A DNA stretch of 64,000 nt from an uncultured Methanobrevibacter sp. (GCF_937881195.1 NZ_CALGFC010000023.1:1-64000); one strand, 5' to 3'; positions 11,594 through 24,066 are shown, counted from the stretch's first letter. A program made the numbers and translations. The notes: generated by a model from the sequence alone, not told the origin.

Positions 11594-11740
11594 AATATTG
11601 GCTCCTTAAAAATTCCTAATTCAATAATTCCTAATTCAATAATTCAATAATTCATAATAATCAATAATCTATGATTATTTAATAATTTACGATTAATTAG
11701 TAAGCTAAACTAATAAGAGTAATAATATAATAAATAATAT

Positions 11741-13552
<1,812 letters not shown>

Positions 13553-13650
13553 CTAACTCCTCCAAAAAAATAAAATAACTGTTTAAATATAACATTGAAT
13601 AATTTTTAACAATCGTAATCAAGAAGTAATATACGAATATTAATTTAATT

Positions 13651-15192
13651 TTACTCCAAAATACCCATTTCTCTAATTACTGTTTTAATTTCTTCTGAAT
13701 CAGAACCTTCAGAAATTTTACACATAAGAGCTAAATTCTTTACTAAACCACAATTAGGACCCTCTGGAGTTTCATTAGGACAAATTTTACCAAATTGAGT
13801 TGGATGCAAATCCCTAGCTTCAAAATGCGGTTGACTTCTACTTAATGGTGAAACAACTCTCCTAAGGTGAGAAAGTGTTCCCATATAACTAGTTCTATCA
13901 AGTAATTGGCTTACACCAGCTCTTCCACCAACCCAATTACCAGTTGCAATAGCATGCTTAATATTTTCAGTTAAAACATCGGATCTTACCGCTTGTTTAA
14001 TTGAAGGTTCTTTACCTCTAGAAATACTTCTTTCAAGTTGATAACTCATATCTCTTGTAAGACTTGTAAATGCAACACGGAATAAATCTTCCATTAGATC
14101 TCCAGAAACACGAAGCCTTTTATTAGTATAATGATCCTTATCATGAGGTTCTCTCATTTCATATATTACTTGAAGTAACATTTCACACATTTCAGCAAGA
14201 TAAGTAGCTTTATCTCCTCTTCTATTCCCTTCTACACCCATGTGTGGAAGTAAATATCTATCAATAACATCTTCAGCACGTTTGATACGATATTCTTCAG
14301 TCATACCTTTTGCAACACGATTACCAATATATTTAACTGCTGCTTTTTGAAGGTATTCTTCTCTTTCTTCTTTATTAAGACCTTCCATCTCTTTTGAATC
14401 AAGTTTTAATGCTGCTTCTGAAACTTGTATATCATCAGCTACAACCATCTGAAAATTAAAGTCATCAGAAATAGCAGTAATAATCTCTTCATCAGTAGAA
14501 AGTCCTAATGCCCTAAGTAATATTACAAGAGGAATTTCACCAGGAACATATGGGAAAGATATCCTTAAAAATACCCCACTTTTTCTTGGTTTCCTATATT
14601 CAAGAGAAATTCTTGCTCTGAAACCACTTTTAATAGAAGTAACAATAGCTTTAGCACGCCTGTCTTCCACTTCACCAATACGTTCCAATATAATTTTATT
14701 TGGAGCTATTTCCTCCATTGTAACAACAGCTCTTTCAGAACCATTAACAATGAAATAACCACCAGGATCTTGTGGGTCTTCACCTTTAACTAAAAGTTCA
14801 TCCTTATCCAAACCATTTAAATGGCAAACGTCAGATTTTAGCATTAAAGGAAGTTCACCAATGTAAACTTTTTCAAGAGGATTTTCTTCTTCCCCATGAT
14901 CTAATGCCATTTCTAAATACATATGTGCAGAATAAGTTAAATTTCTGAGTCTTGCTTCAGTAGGATAAATTAAACTCTTAGAACCATCTGCTTCTTTAGT
15001 AAATGGCTTTTGAATCTCAATTTTGCCTGTTTTAAGAGTATATTCTCCTTGTTCAAGAGTAATAGGCTCAGTTATATCAATTATATTTTGTATACGATTA
15101 TTTACAAAGTCATTATATGATTTGATATGATGATCAACCAAATCATATTTATCAAAAAATGCGTCTACCAATCCCCATGTATTATTTTTCAT
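13651..15192 (-). CDS. rpoB2: DNA-directed RNA polymerase subunit B''
   Basis: This is the N-terminal half of the second-largest subunit, 513 residues. It begins MKNNTWGLVDAFFDKYDLV. A GGAGG site directly precedes the ATG at 15192, so the hydrophobic in-frame extension upstream is non-coding leader. The protein contains EEIAPNKIILERI and ends after the fork region with LHPTQFGKICPNETPEGPN near its C-terminus. It is separated from B' by about 100 bp and from rpoH by about 1.06 kb. Confidence 0.97.
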   Translation of the reverse strand: MKNNTWGLVDAFFDKYDLVDHHIKSYNDFVNNRIQNIIDITEPITLEQGEYTLKTGKIEIQKPFTKEADGSKSLIYPTEARLRNLTYSAHMYLEMALDHGEEENPLEKVYIGELPLMLKSDVCHLNGLDKDELLVKGEDPQDPGGYFIVNGSERAVVTMEEIAPNKIILERIGEVEDRRAKAIVTSIKSGFRARISLEYRKPRKSGVFLRISFPYVPGEIPLVILLRALGLSTDEEIITAISDDFNFQMVVADDIQVSEAALKLDSKEMEGLNKEEREEYLQKAAVKYIGNRVAKGMTEEYRIKRAEDVIDRYLLPHMGVEGNRRGDKATYLAEMCEMLLQVIYEMREPHDKDHYTNKRLRVSGDLMEDLFRVAFTSLTRDMSYQLERSISRGKEPSIKQAVRSDVLTENIKHAIATGNWVGGRAGVSQLLDRTSYMGTLSHLRRVVSPLSRSQPHFEARDLHPTQFGKICPNETPEGPNCGLVKNLALMCKISEGSDSEEIKTVIREMGILE

Positions 15193-16256
15193 GGACTTCC
15201 TCCAGATAAAGTCTATATTAATATAAAATGTTATAATAATAATTATTAAAATATATATTATAATTATTAAAATAATTATATAAAAAATCAAATTTATTAC
15301 AAATTGAATATTTATAATAATTATTTTTTTATAAGTTTGAATGTTAATTTTATAAGTTGAAATTATAGATTTACAAAAATTATAAATCAAAAGAAAAAAC
15401 AAATCCCCAATCGTTACTAAATTCTATTTGTCCAATAACTATTTAAATTATCTGAGTAGTTTTAGTCTTAAAGATTTAATAATAATAATTCTTCAACTTC
15501 CTGCTACATATAAAAGCCATAATTTGCTATTATTTAAGTTCAGATATCCATTTACGATATCAAATTCATTAAAATAAAAAATATAGAATTTAATAAATAT
15601 TGCCAAATGATATATTAGATTCTCATAAAGGTTTAACCATAATGTATCTATTATTTTTAAACATATTATTCTATTATTTATAAGCATTACATATTTAATA
15701 TATAATTATATATTATATCTTTTTGATAATATATAAATCTATAAAATATAATTATAAATTTAGAATATAATTAAAACAAAAATTATATTATAAATAATAT
15801 TATAACCTATATCACAAATTTTAAAATATTATAAGAAAAAATGCTTAGATTTCAATTATCAAAAATAATTATAATTTCATAAATAATAAATTACTTCAAC
15901 AAGTTTTATTCTTTAATAAAAGTATTAGAATTTACTCAAAATATAAATTCATTAAATATAAATTCATTAAATCTAAATTTTATAAATATCTAAATTTTAT
16001 ATCTAATTACTTCATTGATTAATTGAATATATTATTTGATTGCTCTATTTTAAATGAGTTATTCTATTTAATTGAGAAAATTGAATTAATAAAATTTCAA
16101 TCTATATATTCCTAATTTTACTCGTTTTATATCATAATAACTAGATTGAATATAAAACCACAAGAATATAAACCCACTGAAAATTAAATGATACTTAATT
16201 AAAATAAGTTTATAGAATAGTTTAGTAAAATGAGGATTAATCAAATAAGCTATATG
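15193..16256. other. 1.06-kb non-coding region between rpoH and rpoB''
   Basis: This region is AT-rich with no supported gene. The 15400-15560 part is less AT-rich and could be a long transcribed leader of rpoB''. A minus-strand open frame of 64 codons at 15493-15687 has no ribosome binding site and an unlikely composition. In other euryarchaea rpoH and rpoB'' usually lie close together, so this is an expansion. Confidence 0.5.
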
Positions 16257-16487
16257 TTAATCTACTAATCTATAAGTAACAAAAGTTCCAGCAGTAGGAC
16301 TATCACGTGTAATTTCTAAAATATCTCCCTTTTTAGCATCAATAGATTTGACTACAGGATCAGTTGTTTTAATTCTAGGAAGATGTTCTATTTCAAAATC
16401 AAGATCTTTAAAAATTTTTTCTATTTCTGGTTTAGATAAAATAGCATGACTTGGAACAAGTTCATGTATTAGAATATCTTTACTCAC
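16257..16487 (-). CDS. rpoH: DNA-directed RNA polymerase subunit H (Rpo5)
   Basis: This is archaeal Rpo5, 76 residues, homologous to the C-terminal domain of eukaryotic RPB5. It begins MSKDILIHELVPSHAILS and ends in the family block DSPTAGTFVTYRLV. The start is the GTG at 16487, seven bases behind GGAGG. It is the promoter-proximal gene of the polymerase cluster. tRNA-Lys ends only 42 bp upstream on the same strand, so one transcript could contain both. Confidence 0.96.
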   Translation of the reverse strand: MSKDILIHELVPSHAILSKPEIEKIFKDLDFEIEHLPRIKTTDPVVKSIDAKKGDILEITRDSPTAGTFVTYRLVD

Positions 16488-16519
16488 AATATTTCCTCCG
16501 GATAAGAAAATTTAAATAT

Positions 16520-16604
<85 letters not shown>

Positions 16605-16629
16605 GGTTGATATGCAAATAATTTATATT

Positions 16630-16642
16630 TAAATATACTTTC
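16630..16642 (-). promoter_or_regulatory. Putative promoter of tRNA-Lys
   Basis: On the minus strand GAAAG-TATATTTA ends 26 nt before the first tRNA base. That is the expected spacing of BRE and TATA box from an archaeal start site. If termination after the tRNA is incomplete, this promoter would also serve rpoH. This is inferred from position and sequence only. Confidence 0.45.
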
Positions 16643-16812
16643 TCAAATATATGCAATATTAATTTAACAACGCAAAAAATCAATACCTAAATTATTATTT
16701 ATAATTATTTAAGATATATAAATATATAGGTTAAGATTTTAATGCATATATCATCTCAAATATACTAAATATATATAATGTATTTTATTAATACTTTAAA
16801 TATATATTTAAA

Positions 16813-16884
16813 CGCCCTGGCCGGGATTTGAACCCGAGTCGCGGGCTCGACAGGCCCACATGATAGCCCCTACACCACCAGGGC
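16813..16884 (-). tRNA. tRNA-Asp(GUC)
   Basis: Minus-strand cloverleaf of 72 nt with acceptor GCCCTGG/CCAGGGC and D arm TGGTGTAGGGGCTATCA. The anticodon loop is CTGTCGA (GUC) on a GGGCC stem. The T arm is CTCGGGTTCAAATCCCGG and the discriminator is G. It is part of a five-tRNA minus-strand cluster. Confidence 0.97.
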
Positions 16885-17230
16885 AGGGATTTTAAATTTA
16901 TTATACTTAATATTATATAATATTTCATACTATATAAATATTTAGCTGTTATAATAATATTTAACTATTATGAATGCTTGAAAACTTAGTGAAATTATTA
17001 TAATAACAATTAGAACACTAAAGGTCAATAAAATCAATTATAATTATCAAAAATTAAATTTTAAAATTTAATTAGTACAATCGACACATAATTAGTTATA
17101 AAATTACTTATATATAAAACTTTTGATTTTATATAAATTTCAAATAAAATATCCTAATTTATTTAATTGTTAATTTATATTAAATCTGAATTTTTATATT
17201 TGACTTAATTTTTGAAACCATAATATAAAA
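16885..17230. other. Spacer in tRNA cluster
   Basis: This is an AT-rich spacer between tRNA-Tyr and tRNA-Asp. TTTATATAG on the minus strand, about 46 nt before tRNA-Asp, is a possible TATA box. Nothing else is visible. Confidence 0.4.
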
Positions 17231-17304
<74 letters not shown>

Positions 17305-17312
17305 TATTAATG

Positions 17313-18369
<1,057 letters not shown>

Positions 18370-19254
18370 ATGACTGAAACTAACTCTAAAATTATAAAAG
18401 AATCCATAAAAGCATTAAAAAATGTAAAAGATATCAATCCTCTTACACACTGTATAACCAATTATGTTACAATTAATGATTGTGCAAATGCAGTTTTAGC
18501 CATTGGAGGATCACCTATGATGGCAGATGACCCTGAAGAAGTTAAAGAATTTGTTGAAATAGCAAATGCTTTAGTTATAAATATAGGTAAAATGAGCCAG
18601 AGTCAAGTTGAAGCAATGATTATTGGAAGTAAACATGGAAAAGAAACTAATACACCTATTGTTTTAGATCCTGTTGCAGTAGGAGTAACAAACCTTAGAA
18701 ATAATCTAGTACTTGAATTAATAAATAAATCAAAAATATCTGTTATTAGAGGAAATATGTCTGAAATAAAAGCTATAGCAAGATTAATAAAATTAGAAGA
18801 AATATTATCTACAATTAAAGCTAAAAGTAAAGGAGTAGATGTTTCAGAAGATGATGAAATAACTAAAAACAACTTAAAGGATAATGGAATAATTGTGAAA
18901 GCATTGGCAAAAAAATTAGATACTGTTATTATAGCTAGTGGAGCCATAGATATAATTTCAAATGGAAAAATAACATATGCCTGTGAAAATGGTGATGAAT
19001 TAATGCCAAAAATAACTGGAAGTGGTTGTATGCTTACTTCAATTGTTGGAACTTTTTGTGGAGCTAATGATCCTTTTATTGGAGGATTGAGTGGGACAAT
19101 AGCTATGGGAATAGCTGGTGAAATAGCTGGACAGTCAGTAAAGAAAGAAAAATGTGGAACTGGAACTTTTAGAGTAAGATTAATAGATAATTTATACAAT
19201 TTAGATGAAAAAACTATTAAAGAAAACATAAAATTGTATGAAATACTCGATTAA
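18370..19254 (+). CDS. thiM: Hydroxyethylthiazole kinase
   Basis: ThiM phosphorylates 4-methyl-5-hydroxyethylthiazole for thiamine salvage. The 294-residue protein has NPLTHCITNYVTINDCANA near the N-terminus and LVINIGKMSQSQ in the substrate region. GNMSEIKAIA and the active-site loop ITGSGCMLTSIVG, with the family cysteine, follow. A segment rich in charged residues around 150-165 (SKGVDVSEDDE) is typical. It is followed by thiE after about 130 bp, together giving thiazole phosphate and its condensation step. The ATG has only a weak ribosome binding site (GTGGTTT). Confidence 0.95.
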   Translation: MTETNSKIIKESIKALKNVKDINPLTHCITNYVTINDCANAVLAIGGSPMMADDPEEVKEFVEIANALVINIGKMSQSQVEAMIIGSKHGKETNTPIVLDPVAVGVTNLRNNLVLELINKSKISVIRGNMSEIKAIARLIKLEEILSTIKAKSKGVDVSEDDEITKNNLKDNGIIVKALAKKLDTVIIASGAIDIISNGKITYACENGDELMPKITGSGCMLTSIVGTFCGANDPFIGGLSGTIAMGIAGEIAGQSVKKEKCGTGTFRVRLIDNLYNLDEKTIKENIKLYEILD

Positions 19255-19388
19255 AAGCCATTAAAAGATAATTATAATCCTTATATATTTTTATCAATTT
19301 ATATTATTTATTTTACATTCAATAATAATCATGTTTTAATTTATTTAATATTATTATAAAAAATTTGAATTTATTAAGGAGTATTAAT

Positions 19389-20012
19389 ATGAACAATATA
19401 GATTACTCATTATATCTTGTTACAAATAGATATAGGCATACAGAAGAAGAATTTTTGAATATTGTTGAAGAAGCTATTTTAGGAGGAGTTACTGTTGTGC
19501 AATTAAGAGAGAAAGATGCTCCAACTGGAAAATTTTATGATATTGCATTAAAACTTAAAAATTTAACTTCAAAATATGATATTCCACTAATTATAAATGA
19601 TAGATTAGATATTGCAATAGCTATAGATGCTGAAGGAGTCCATGTAGGTCAAAGTGATATGCCGGCAGACATAGTAAGAAATATAATTGGAAATGATAAA
19701 ATATTAGGAGTATCTGCAGCTACAGTTCCAAAAGCAAAAATAGCTGAAAAAAATGGGGCAGATTATATTGGAAGTGGAGCTATTTTTCCAACAGAAACAA
19801 AAACAGCAGACTGTATAAGTATAGAATATCTTAAAGAAATTGTGAATAATATTAACATTCCGGTTGTTGCTATTGGAGGATTAAATGAGAATAATCTTAA
19901 TTCACTACAAAAAACTAAAATTAAAGGAATTTCCGTTGTTTCAGCCATTATGAATAGTAATAATCCTAAAAAATCAGCTGAAAATTTAAAAAATAAGTTT
20001 AATATATTATAA
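19389..20012 (+). CDS. thiE: Thiamine-phosphate synthase
   Basis: ThiE joins HMP pyrophosphate and thiazole phosphate to give thiamine phosphate. The 207-residue TIM barrel shows VVQLREKDAPTG near 27-38, the LIINDRLDIAIAI block, GVHVGQSDMP, GADYIGSGAIFPTETK and VVAIGGLN. The start is the ATG at 19389, which lies 7 nt behind AAGGAG. An upstream in-frame ATG has no such site. It is the second gene of the thiM-thiE pair. Confidence 0.95.
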   Translation: MNNIDYSLYLVTNRYRHTEEEFLNIVEEAILGGVTVVQLREKDAPTGKFYDIALKLKNLTSKYDIPLIINDRLDIAIAIDAEGVHVGQSDMPADIVRNIIGNDKILGVSAATVPKAKIAEKNGADYIGSGAIFPTETKTADCISIEYLKEIVNNINIPVVAIGGLNENNLNSLQKTKIKGISVVSAIMNSNNPKKSAENLKNKFNIL

Positions 20013-20240
20013 TTTTTAAAATTGTCAAAAACTATCTAATTAAATTATAAATTTAAATCAAGAAAATTAAATTATAAATTAAAAATATAAATTGAAAATA
20101 TAATAATTAAAAATATAATAATTAAAAATGTAAATTGAAAATATAATAATTAAAAATATAATAATTAAAAATATAGTATAATTTTATCATTTGATTAAAT
20201 TATAACAATAATCATAATTATATCTAAATAAATTAAGAAT
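20013..20240. other. Convergent intergenic region thiE/pgk
   Basis: This is the region where the plus-strand thiE and minus-strand pgk transcripts meet. It is A/T only over long runs and contains a 43-bp two-copy tandem repeat. T-runs on both strands could serve as archaeal terminators. Confidence 0.4.
20088..20173. repeat. 43-bp tandem repeat, two copies
   Basis: The unit at 20088-20130, starting TAAATTGAAAATATAATA, is repeated at 20131-20173. Inside each unit a 15-bp element (AATATAATAATTAAA) is itself repeated. It lies between the ends of two convergent genes. Confidence 0.75.
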
Positions 20241-21464
20241 TTATTTTTTAGCAGATTCAATTAAAGCTTGAACTGCAACTAGATTTTTCCCAGATAAAAG
20301 ATTTATACAAGCACCACCACCACTACTAATATGGTTTACATCATTTTGAAATCCCATAGCAGTAGTTGCAGCTGCAATATGACCTCCACCAATTATAGAA
20401 AATCCTTTAGAATTAGCTATAGCATTTAAAATATCTTCAGTACCCATTGCAAATTTTGGCTCTTCAAAAACTCCTGCAGGACCATTGGCAAAAATAGTTT
20501 TAGCACTTCTTATTATTTTTGCATATTCTTTAATTGATTCGATTCCTATATCAAAAATAGAAAGATTAGGAATATTTTCAACCGAAACATCTTCTCTTAG
20601 ACCTTGCTTATTTTCAACAGCAACATCTTTAGGATATACTATTTTAGATTCATAATTTTTAAGTAGTTTTTTAGATTTTTTGACTAAATAACAGTAGCCC
20701 CTATCTTTAATAAATTTTTTATTTATTTTGCCAATATCATAACCTGCGGCTAAAAGGAGAATATTAGCTACCAAACCAGATGTTAAGACATAATCAGCAG
20801 TTCCATTCTTTAGAACATTTTCCATAACATCAATAGAATCATCAGATTTCATCCCCCCAAGAACAAAAACACAAGGATGTTCAACATTATCAATAGCATT
20901 TTGAATAATTTTTAGCTCTTTTTCCATAAGTCGGCCTGCAGCAGATGGAAGAATAGGAGTAAAACCAACTAATGATGGTTGAGATCTATGTGCAGCTGCA
21001 AATGCATCATTTACAAAAATATCTATTAAAGGAGCCAAATTCTGAGGAATTAAAGTTTGAGACTGTTCTTTGGGTGTTTTACTAATTGATTCTTCAGAAA
21101 AAAATCTAACATTTTCAAGAAGAAGAATTTGCCCATTGTTTAAATTTTTTATAGCTTCTTTAGCTTCATGGGAGAAAATTGAGTCAATGTACTTAACATC
21201 AACATCTAAATTTCTTGAAAGAACATTTTTGTGTTGCTCAAGTGTTGTAAAATCTTTTTTACCCGGCCGGCTTTGATGAGCTAATATAACAACCTTTGCT
21301 CCTTTATTTGAAAGTTCTTTCAGTGTTTCACTATGTAATTTCATCCTAGTATCATCCAGAATAATGCCTGAATTTGGATCAACAGGAGAATTAATATCTA
21401 CCCTTACAAGAACTGTTTTTCCTTTAACATCAAAATTATCAATAGTATTGAATTTAATTGTCAT
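20241..21464 (-). CDS. pgk: Phosphoglycerate kinase
   Basis: Pgk catalyses reversible phosphate transfer between 1,3-bisphosphoglycerate and ADP. In a methanogen it works mainly in gluconeogenesis. The 407-residue protein has VLVRVDINSPVDP near 18-30, HQSRPGKKDFTTLEQH in the substrate site, GGMKSDDSIDVMEN, and the C-terminal GGGHIAAATTAMG loop. The ATG follows GGAGAT. It starts 23 bp after tpiA, so the two are likely one operon. Confidence 0.96.
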   Translation of the reverse strand: MTIKFNTIDNFDVKGKTVLVRVDINSPVDPNSGIILDDTRMKLHSETLKELSNKGAKVVILAHQSRPGKKDFTTLEQHKNVLSRNLDVDVKYIDSIFSHEAKEAIKNLNNGQILLLENVRFFSEESISKTPKEQSQTLIPQNLAPLIDIFVNDAFAAAHRSQPSLVGFTPILPSAAGRLMEKELKIIQNAIDNVEHPCVFVLGGMKSDDSIDVMENVLKNGTADYVLTSGLVANILLLAAGYDIGKINKKFIKDRGYCYLVKKSKKLLKNYESKIVYPKDVAVENKQGLREDVSVENIPNLSIFDIGIESIKEYAKIIRSAKTIFANGPAGVFEEPKFAMGTEDILNAIANSKGFSIIGGGHIAAATTAMGFQNDVNHISSGGGACINLLSGKNLVAVQALIESAKK

Positions 21465-21487
21465 TATATCTCCATAAAATAAATAAA

Positions 21488-22165
21488 TTAAATTTTACTA
21501 ACCAAATCTAACAATGCATCTTTAGGATTATCTGACAATACTATACCAGAAGCAAGAAGAACTCCAGATGCACCTAAATCTAGGGCAGCGCGCATATCAT
21601 CACCTGTAGAAATTCCTGCACCACATAATACATCTATTTTTTTATTAATTTTTTTTACTTTAGATACTGTTCCTTCAACAATCTCGGGTTCTGCTTGAGA
21701 TACAGGAATCCCCGATCCAATAAGTTCTGGAGGTTCAACAGCAACAAATTCTGGATTTAGAGTTGCTACAGCCACACTTGTTTCAATATTATTTGTACAA
21801 ATAACCGAAAAAATATCCTTTTCCTTAGAGTATTTTACAACTTCATCAATATCAGCTATTCCCATTCTTTTTTCTGAGTGATTTAATAGAGTTCCACTTA
21901 TTCCAGATTCAATCATAGAATCTATGAGATTACTCCCAGTATGGCCTCCAGGGCTTACAGGATCAATATGTTGAGCCAATATAGGAATATCTGTTTCTTG
22001 ACTTATTCTAAATATATCCGTAGTTTGAGGAGCAGCTGCCATGTTAATACCAGATTCAATAGCAGCAGACTCAAGATCTTTAGCTAAATTAAGTGCATTT
22101 TCTCCGCTAGATTCTATATAAGTCTTAAAATTTAAAATAACAATAGGGGTTTTAATTTTTTTCAT
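21488..22165 (-). CDS. tpiA: Triosephosphate isomerase (archaeal type)
   Basis: TpiA interconverts dihydroxyacetone phosphate and glyceraldehyde 3-phosphate. At about 225 residues it is the short archaeal form. NFKTY near 12-16 holds the catalytic lysine region, NHSEKR holds the catalytic histidine, VAVEPPELIGSG holds the catalytic glutamate, and GAGISTGDD is the phosphate loop. The start is ambiguous. A TTG at 22171 is 7 nt from GAGG and the ATG at 22165 is 13 nt from it. I use the ATG because it matches usual family starts. Confidence 0.95.
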   Translation of the reverse strand: MKKIKTPIVILNFKTYIESSGENALNLAKDLESAAIESGINMAAAPQTTDIFRISQETDIPILAQHIDPVSPGGHTGSNLIDSMIESGISGTLLNHSEKRMGIADIDEVVKYSKEKDIFSVICTNNIETSVAVATLNPEFVAVEPPELIGSGIPVSQAEPEIVEGTVSKVKKINKKIDVLCGAGISTGDDMRAALDLGASGVLLASGIVLSDNPKDALLDLVSKI

Positions 22166-22828
22166 TGACAAAAAAATTCCTCACTTAATTATTGAATTTA
22201 TAAATATAATCTAAAATATATTCATGAAATAAATTATATAACTATTTTCTTTAAAATATTTAGATAAAATTTAATAATTTAAATAAAACTCTAATAATAA
22301 TTATAATTAAAAGTTATTTGATTTTTAATAGGAAATTTTATATAGATTATTATTATCATTATTAGATTAATTTAAATTACTCTCAATATATCTTAGATTA
22401 TTATTAATATATAATATATTTTTGTAAAGTATTTTATAAATTGTATTTTATTAAATATTATATATTAATTTAATTATGTTAAATTTAACTAATTTTGAAA
22501 CAAATAATGAAAAAAATAGGTGAAAGTTTTAATGATAATTGAATTTTAAATATTCATGAAAATTAATTCAAAAAATAAGTTAGTATACCTAAATTAATTA
22601 TAACATAAAATAAGATAAAATTAAAAATAAAAATAAGATAAAATTAAATCACAATCCAAAAGATAAATCTAGAATTAAAATAAATAAAACAGGGACATGA
22701 TAATAAATATAAAATTAAATCTAAATAAAAGCTAAAAAAACTAAAAATAAAACTAAAAATAAAACTAAAAATAAAACTAAAAATAAAGCTAAAAAATAAG
22801 TATAAAATACTTTGTAACTTTTAGATAG
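22166..22828. other. Intergenic region between transglutaminase gene and tpiA
   Basis: No gene is seen here. It includes the tpiA leader, a 12-bp array at 22741-22799 and the 3' hairpin of the transglutaminase gene at 22809-22837. The rest is AT-rich. Confidence 0.5.
22741..22799. repeat. 12-bp tandem array, about five copies
   Basis: CTAAAAATAAAA is repeated at 22741, 22753 and 22765. Copies at 22777 and 22789 have one or two changes. It lies just downstream of the transglutaminase gene's 3' hairpin. Confidence 0.8.
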
Positions 22829-22837
22829 CTACAAAGT
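22809..22837 (-). terminator. 3' hairpin of the transglutaminase gene
   Basis: On the minus strand ACTTTGTA, a 13-nt loop and TACAAAGT form an 8-bp stem. The 5' arm overlaps the stop codon and the 3' arm is followed by ATTTTATA. The arrangement suggests a terminator or 3'-end stabiliser of the upstream gene. Many archaeal terminators need only T-runs, so the role is not certain. Confidence 0.5.
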
Positions 22838-23686
22838 TTTAACTATAGTATTTGCTCTTGCACATGTTTGGGAATAATTTTTACTTCCATATTTTTTAGT
22901 AACTAATGAAGATTCAAAGTTAATCCACTTACCATTGAGTCTTACTTGAACCCATCTATGATTTGAAGCAAGTGAAGTTGCACCTTGAACAATTCTAACC
23001 TTATAACTATTTGCCTTTAGTTGTTTAGCTGCCCACTCAGCTAAACCCCAACAGTCCCCAACTTTTGATTTTACAACACCTTTAAAAGTTGAAGGGCCTC
23101 CGTTTACATGGTTAAGATGTCTGTTCATATACTTTTGTAAAACTGTTAAGCCTTTGACACCAGATAATTCACCTGCTAGTGGTAAACTAGGAGATTTTTT
23201 AACTTTATTGACATCATCTGCATCAGTACACTTTACATATTTTACAGCATTAAAAATATTTACATAAACAGGATCAACTTTATTAGTTTTTACAAATTTA
23301 TTATATCTACTTATAGCATCAAGATAATCTTTTTTATAAATAGTTAATGCTTTAGACTTCCAATAATAACTATTAGGATTAGATCCATTTACAGATTTAT
23401 ATTTGTTAATAGAAGTTTTCATTACTTTATAATCGCTTTTAGACATTTTAACAGATTTAACAACGACTTTAACAGTTTTTGTTGTATTTTTATCTGATAC
23501 ATCAGAAGTATTTGTCTTTTTAACAATTTCTGAAGCTGCTGAAGCTTTTATTCCATTATTATGTGACTTATCAGAATGGGTTTGATTATCTAAATTTACT
23601 CCAAAAGGAGTTGCACAGACCATTGAAGCTAATGCAAAAATTGCAATAATTACAATAATTGGTCCATATTTCGAGTATCTACTAAT
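22829..23686 (-). CDS. Transglutaminase-like surface protein, apparent non-AUG start
   Basis: Counted from the proposed start, this is a 285-residue protein with an N-terminal signal anchor (SRYSKYG then PIIVIIAIFALASMVCA). A Thr/Lys-rich segment and a region resembling pseudomurein-binding repeats (NPNSYYW...YLDAISRYNKFV) follow. A transglutaminase-like domain ends it: GDCWG with Cys212, SNHRWVQV with His243, and WINFESSL, where Glu258 stands in place of the usual Asp. The first in-frame ATG (23623) would cut off most of the anchor. No ATG, GTG or TTG lies between it and an in-frame stop, yet GGAGG at 23694-23698 precedes ATA (23689) and ATT (23686). Pseudomurein cleavage or wall binding is inferred. 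Confidence 0.8.
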   Translation of the reverse strand: MSRYSKYGPIIVIIAIFALASMVCATPFGVNLDNQTHSDKSHNNGIKASAASEIVKKTNTSDVSDKNTTKTVKVVVKSVKMSKSDYKVMKTSINKYKSVNGSNPNSYYWKSKALTIYKKDYLDAISRYNKFVKTNKVDPVYVNIFNAVKYVKCTDADDVNKVKKSPSLPLAGELSGVKGLTVLQKYMNRHLNHVNGGPSTFKGVVKSKVGDCWGLAEWAAKQLKANSYKVRIVQGATSLASNHRWVQVRLNGKWINFESSLVTKKYGSKNYSQTCARANTIVKTL

Positions 23687-23693
23687 TATACCG

Positions 23694-23698
23694 CCTCC
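23694..23698 (-). promoter_or_regulatory. Ribosome binding site before a non-AUG start
   Basis: A perfect GGAGG lies 4 nt before ATA and 7 nt before ATT, in frame with the transglutaminase gene and directly after an in-frame TAG. Nothing else within reach could be served by it, so it points to initiation at ATT or ATA. Confidence 0.6.
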
Positions 23699-23750
23699 GA
23701 GCTATATAATCCAACTCATTAGAAATAAATTCTTATTTTGAAAAAAATTA

Positions 23751-23758
23751 TATATAAA
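23751..23758 (-). promoter_or_regulatory. Putative TATA box of the transglutaminase gene
   Basis: TTTATATA on the minus strand would place initiation near 23726, giving a leader of about 40 nt to the proposed start at 23686. It matches the archaeal consensus exactly, but such strings are frequent in this AT-rich DNA. Confidence 0.4.
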
Positions 23759-24043
23759 AAATTCATTTTTAAAATTAAAATTTATTTAATTTAAAATTTA
23801 TTTTAAATAGAATCCATCTTAAATAAGAATTTTATCTTGATTTAAAAAAAAATTTAAATGAAAAATATTTTAATAAATATTTTTATAAAATTTTTAAAAT
23901 TTTATTTTACTAAATACAAGAAATATAAAATTATTTTAATATAAAATTATTTTCTAACTTTAAAATTATAAAGCTACATTTTTTTATCACCTTTTATTTA
24001 AAACAACAATACTATATAAATGTTTTGAAAATTTTTTAGCGAC

Positions 24044-24066
24044 AAAGCTTAAATAAAGCTTTTTTT
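24044..24066 (+). terminator. Isolated hairpin with T-run
   Basis: AAAGCTT (24044-24050) and AAGCTTT (24056-24062) form a 7-bp stem with a 5-nt loop, followed by a run of T on the plus strand. No plus-strand gene precedes it. It may be a relic or the end of an unannotated RNA. Confidence 0.3.

Noticed and set aside
15193..15402. Hydrophobic N-terminal extension on RNA polymerase B''
   Set aside because: It is AT-rich leader translated in frame. GGAGG directly precedes the internal ATG at 15192, and the family begins there.
15493..15687. Minus-strand open frame of 64 codons between rpoH and rpoB''
   Set aside because: There is no ribosome binding site, the composition is almost only Leu, Ile, Asn, Tyr and Phe, and no motif is visible. 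It is more likely chance in leader DNA.
18603..19229. Long 208-codon minus-strand frame opposite thiM
   Set aside because: It is antisense to a clearly conserved enzyme, and its Ile/Ser/Phe composition is that expected from reverse complement codons.
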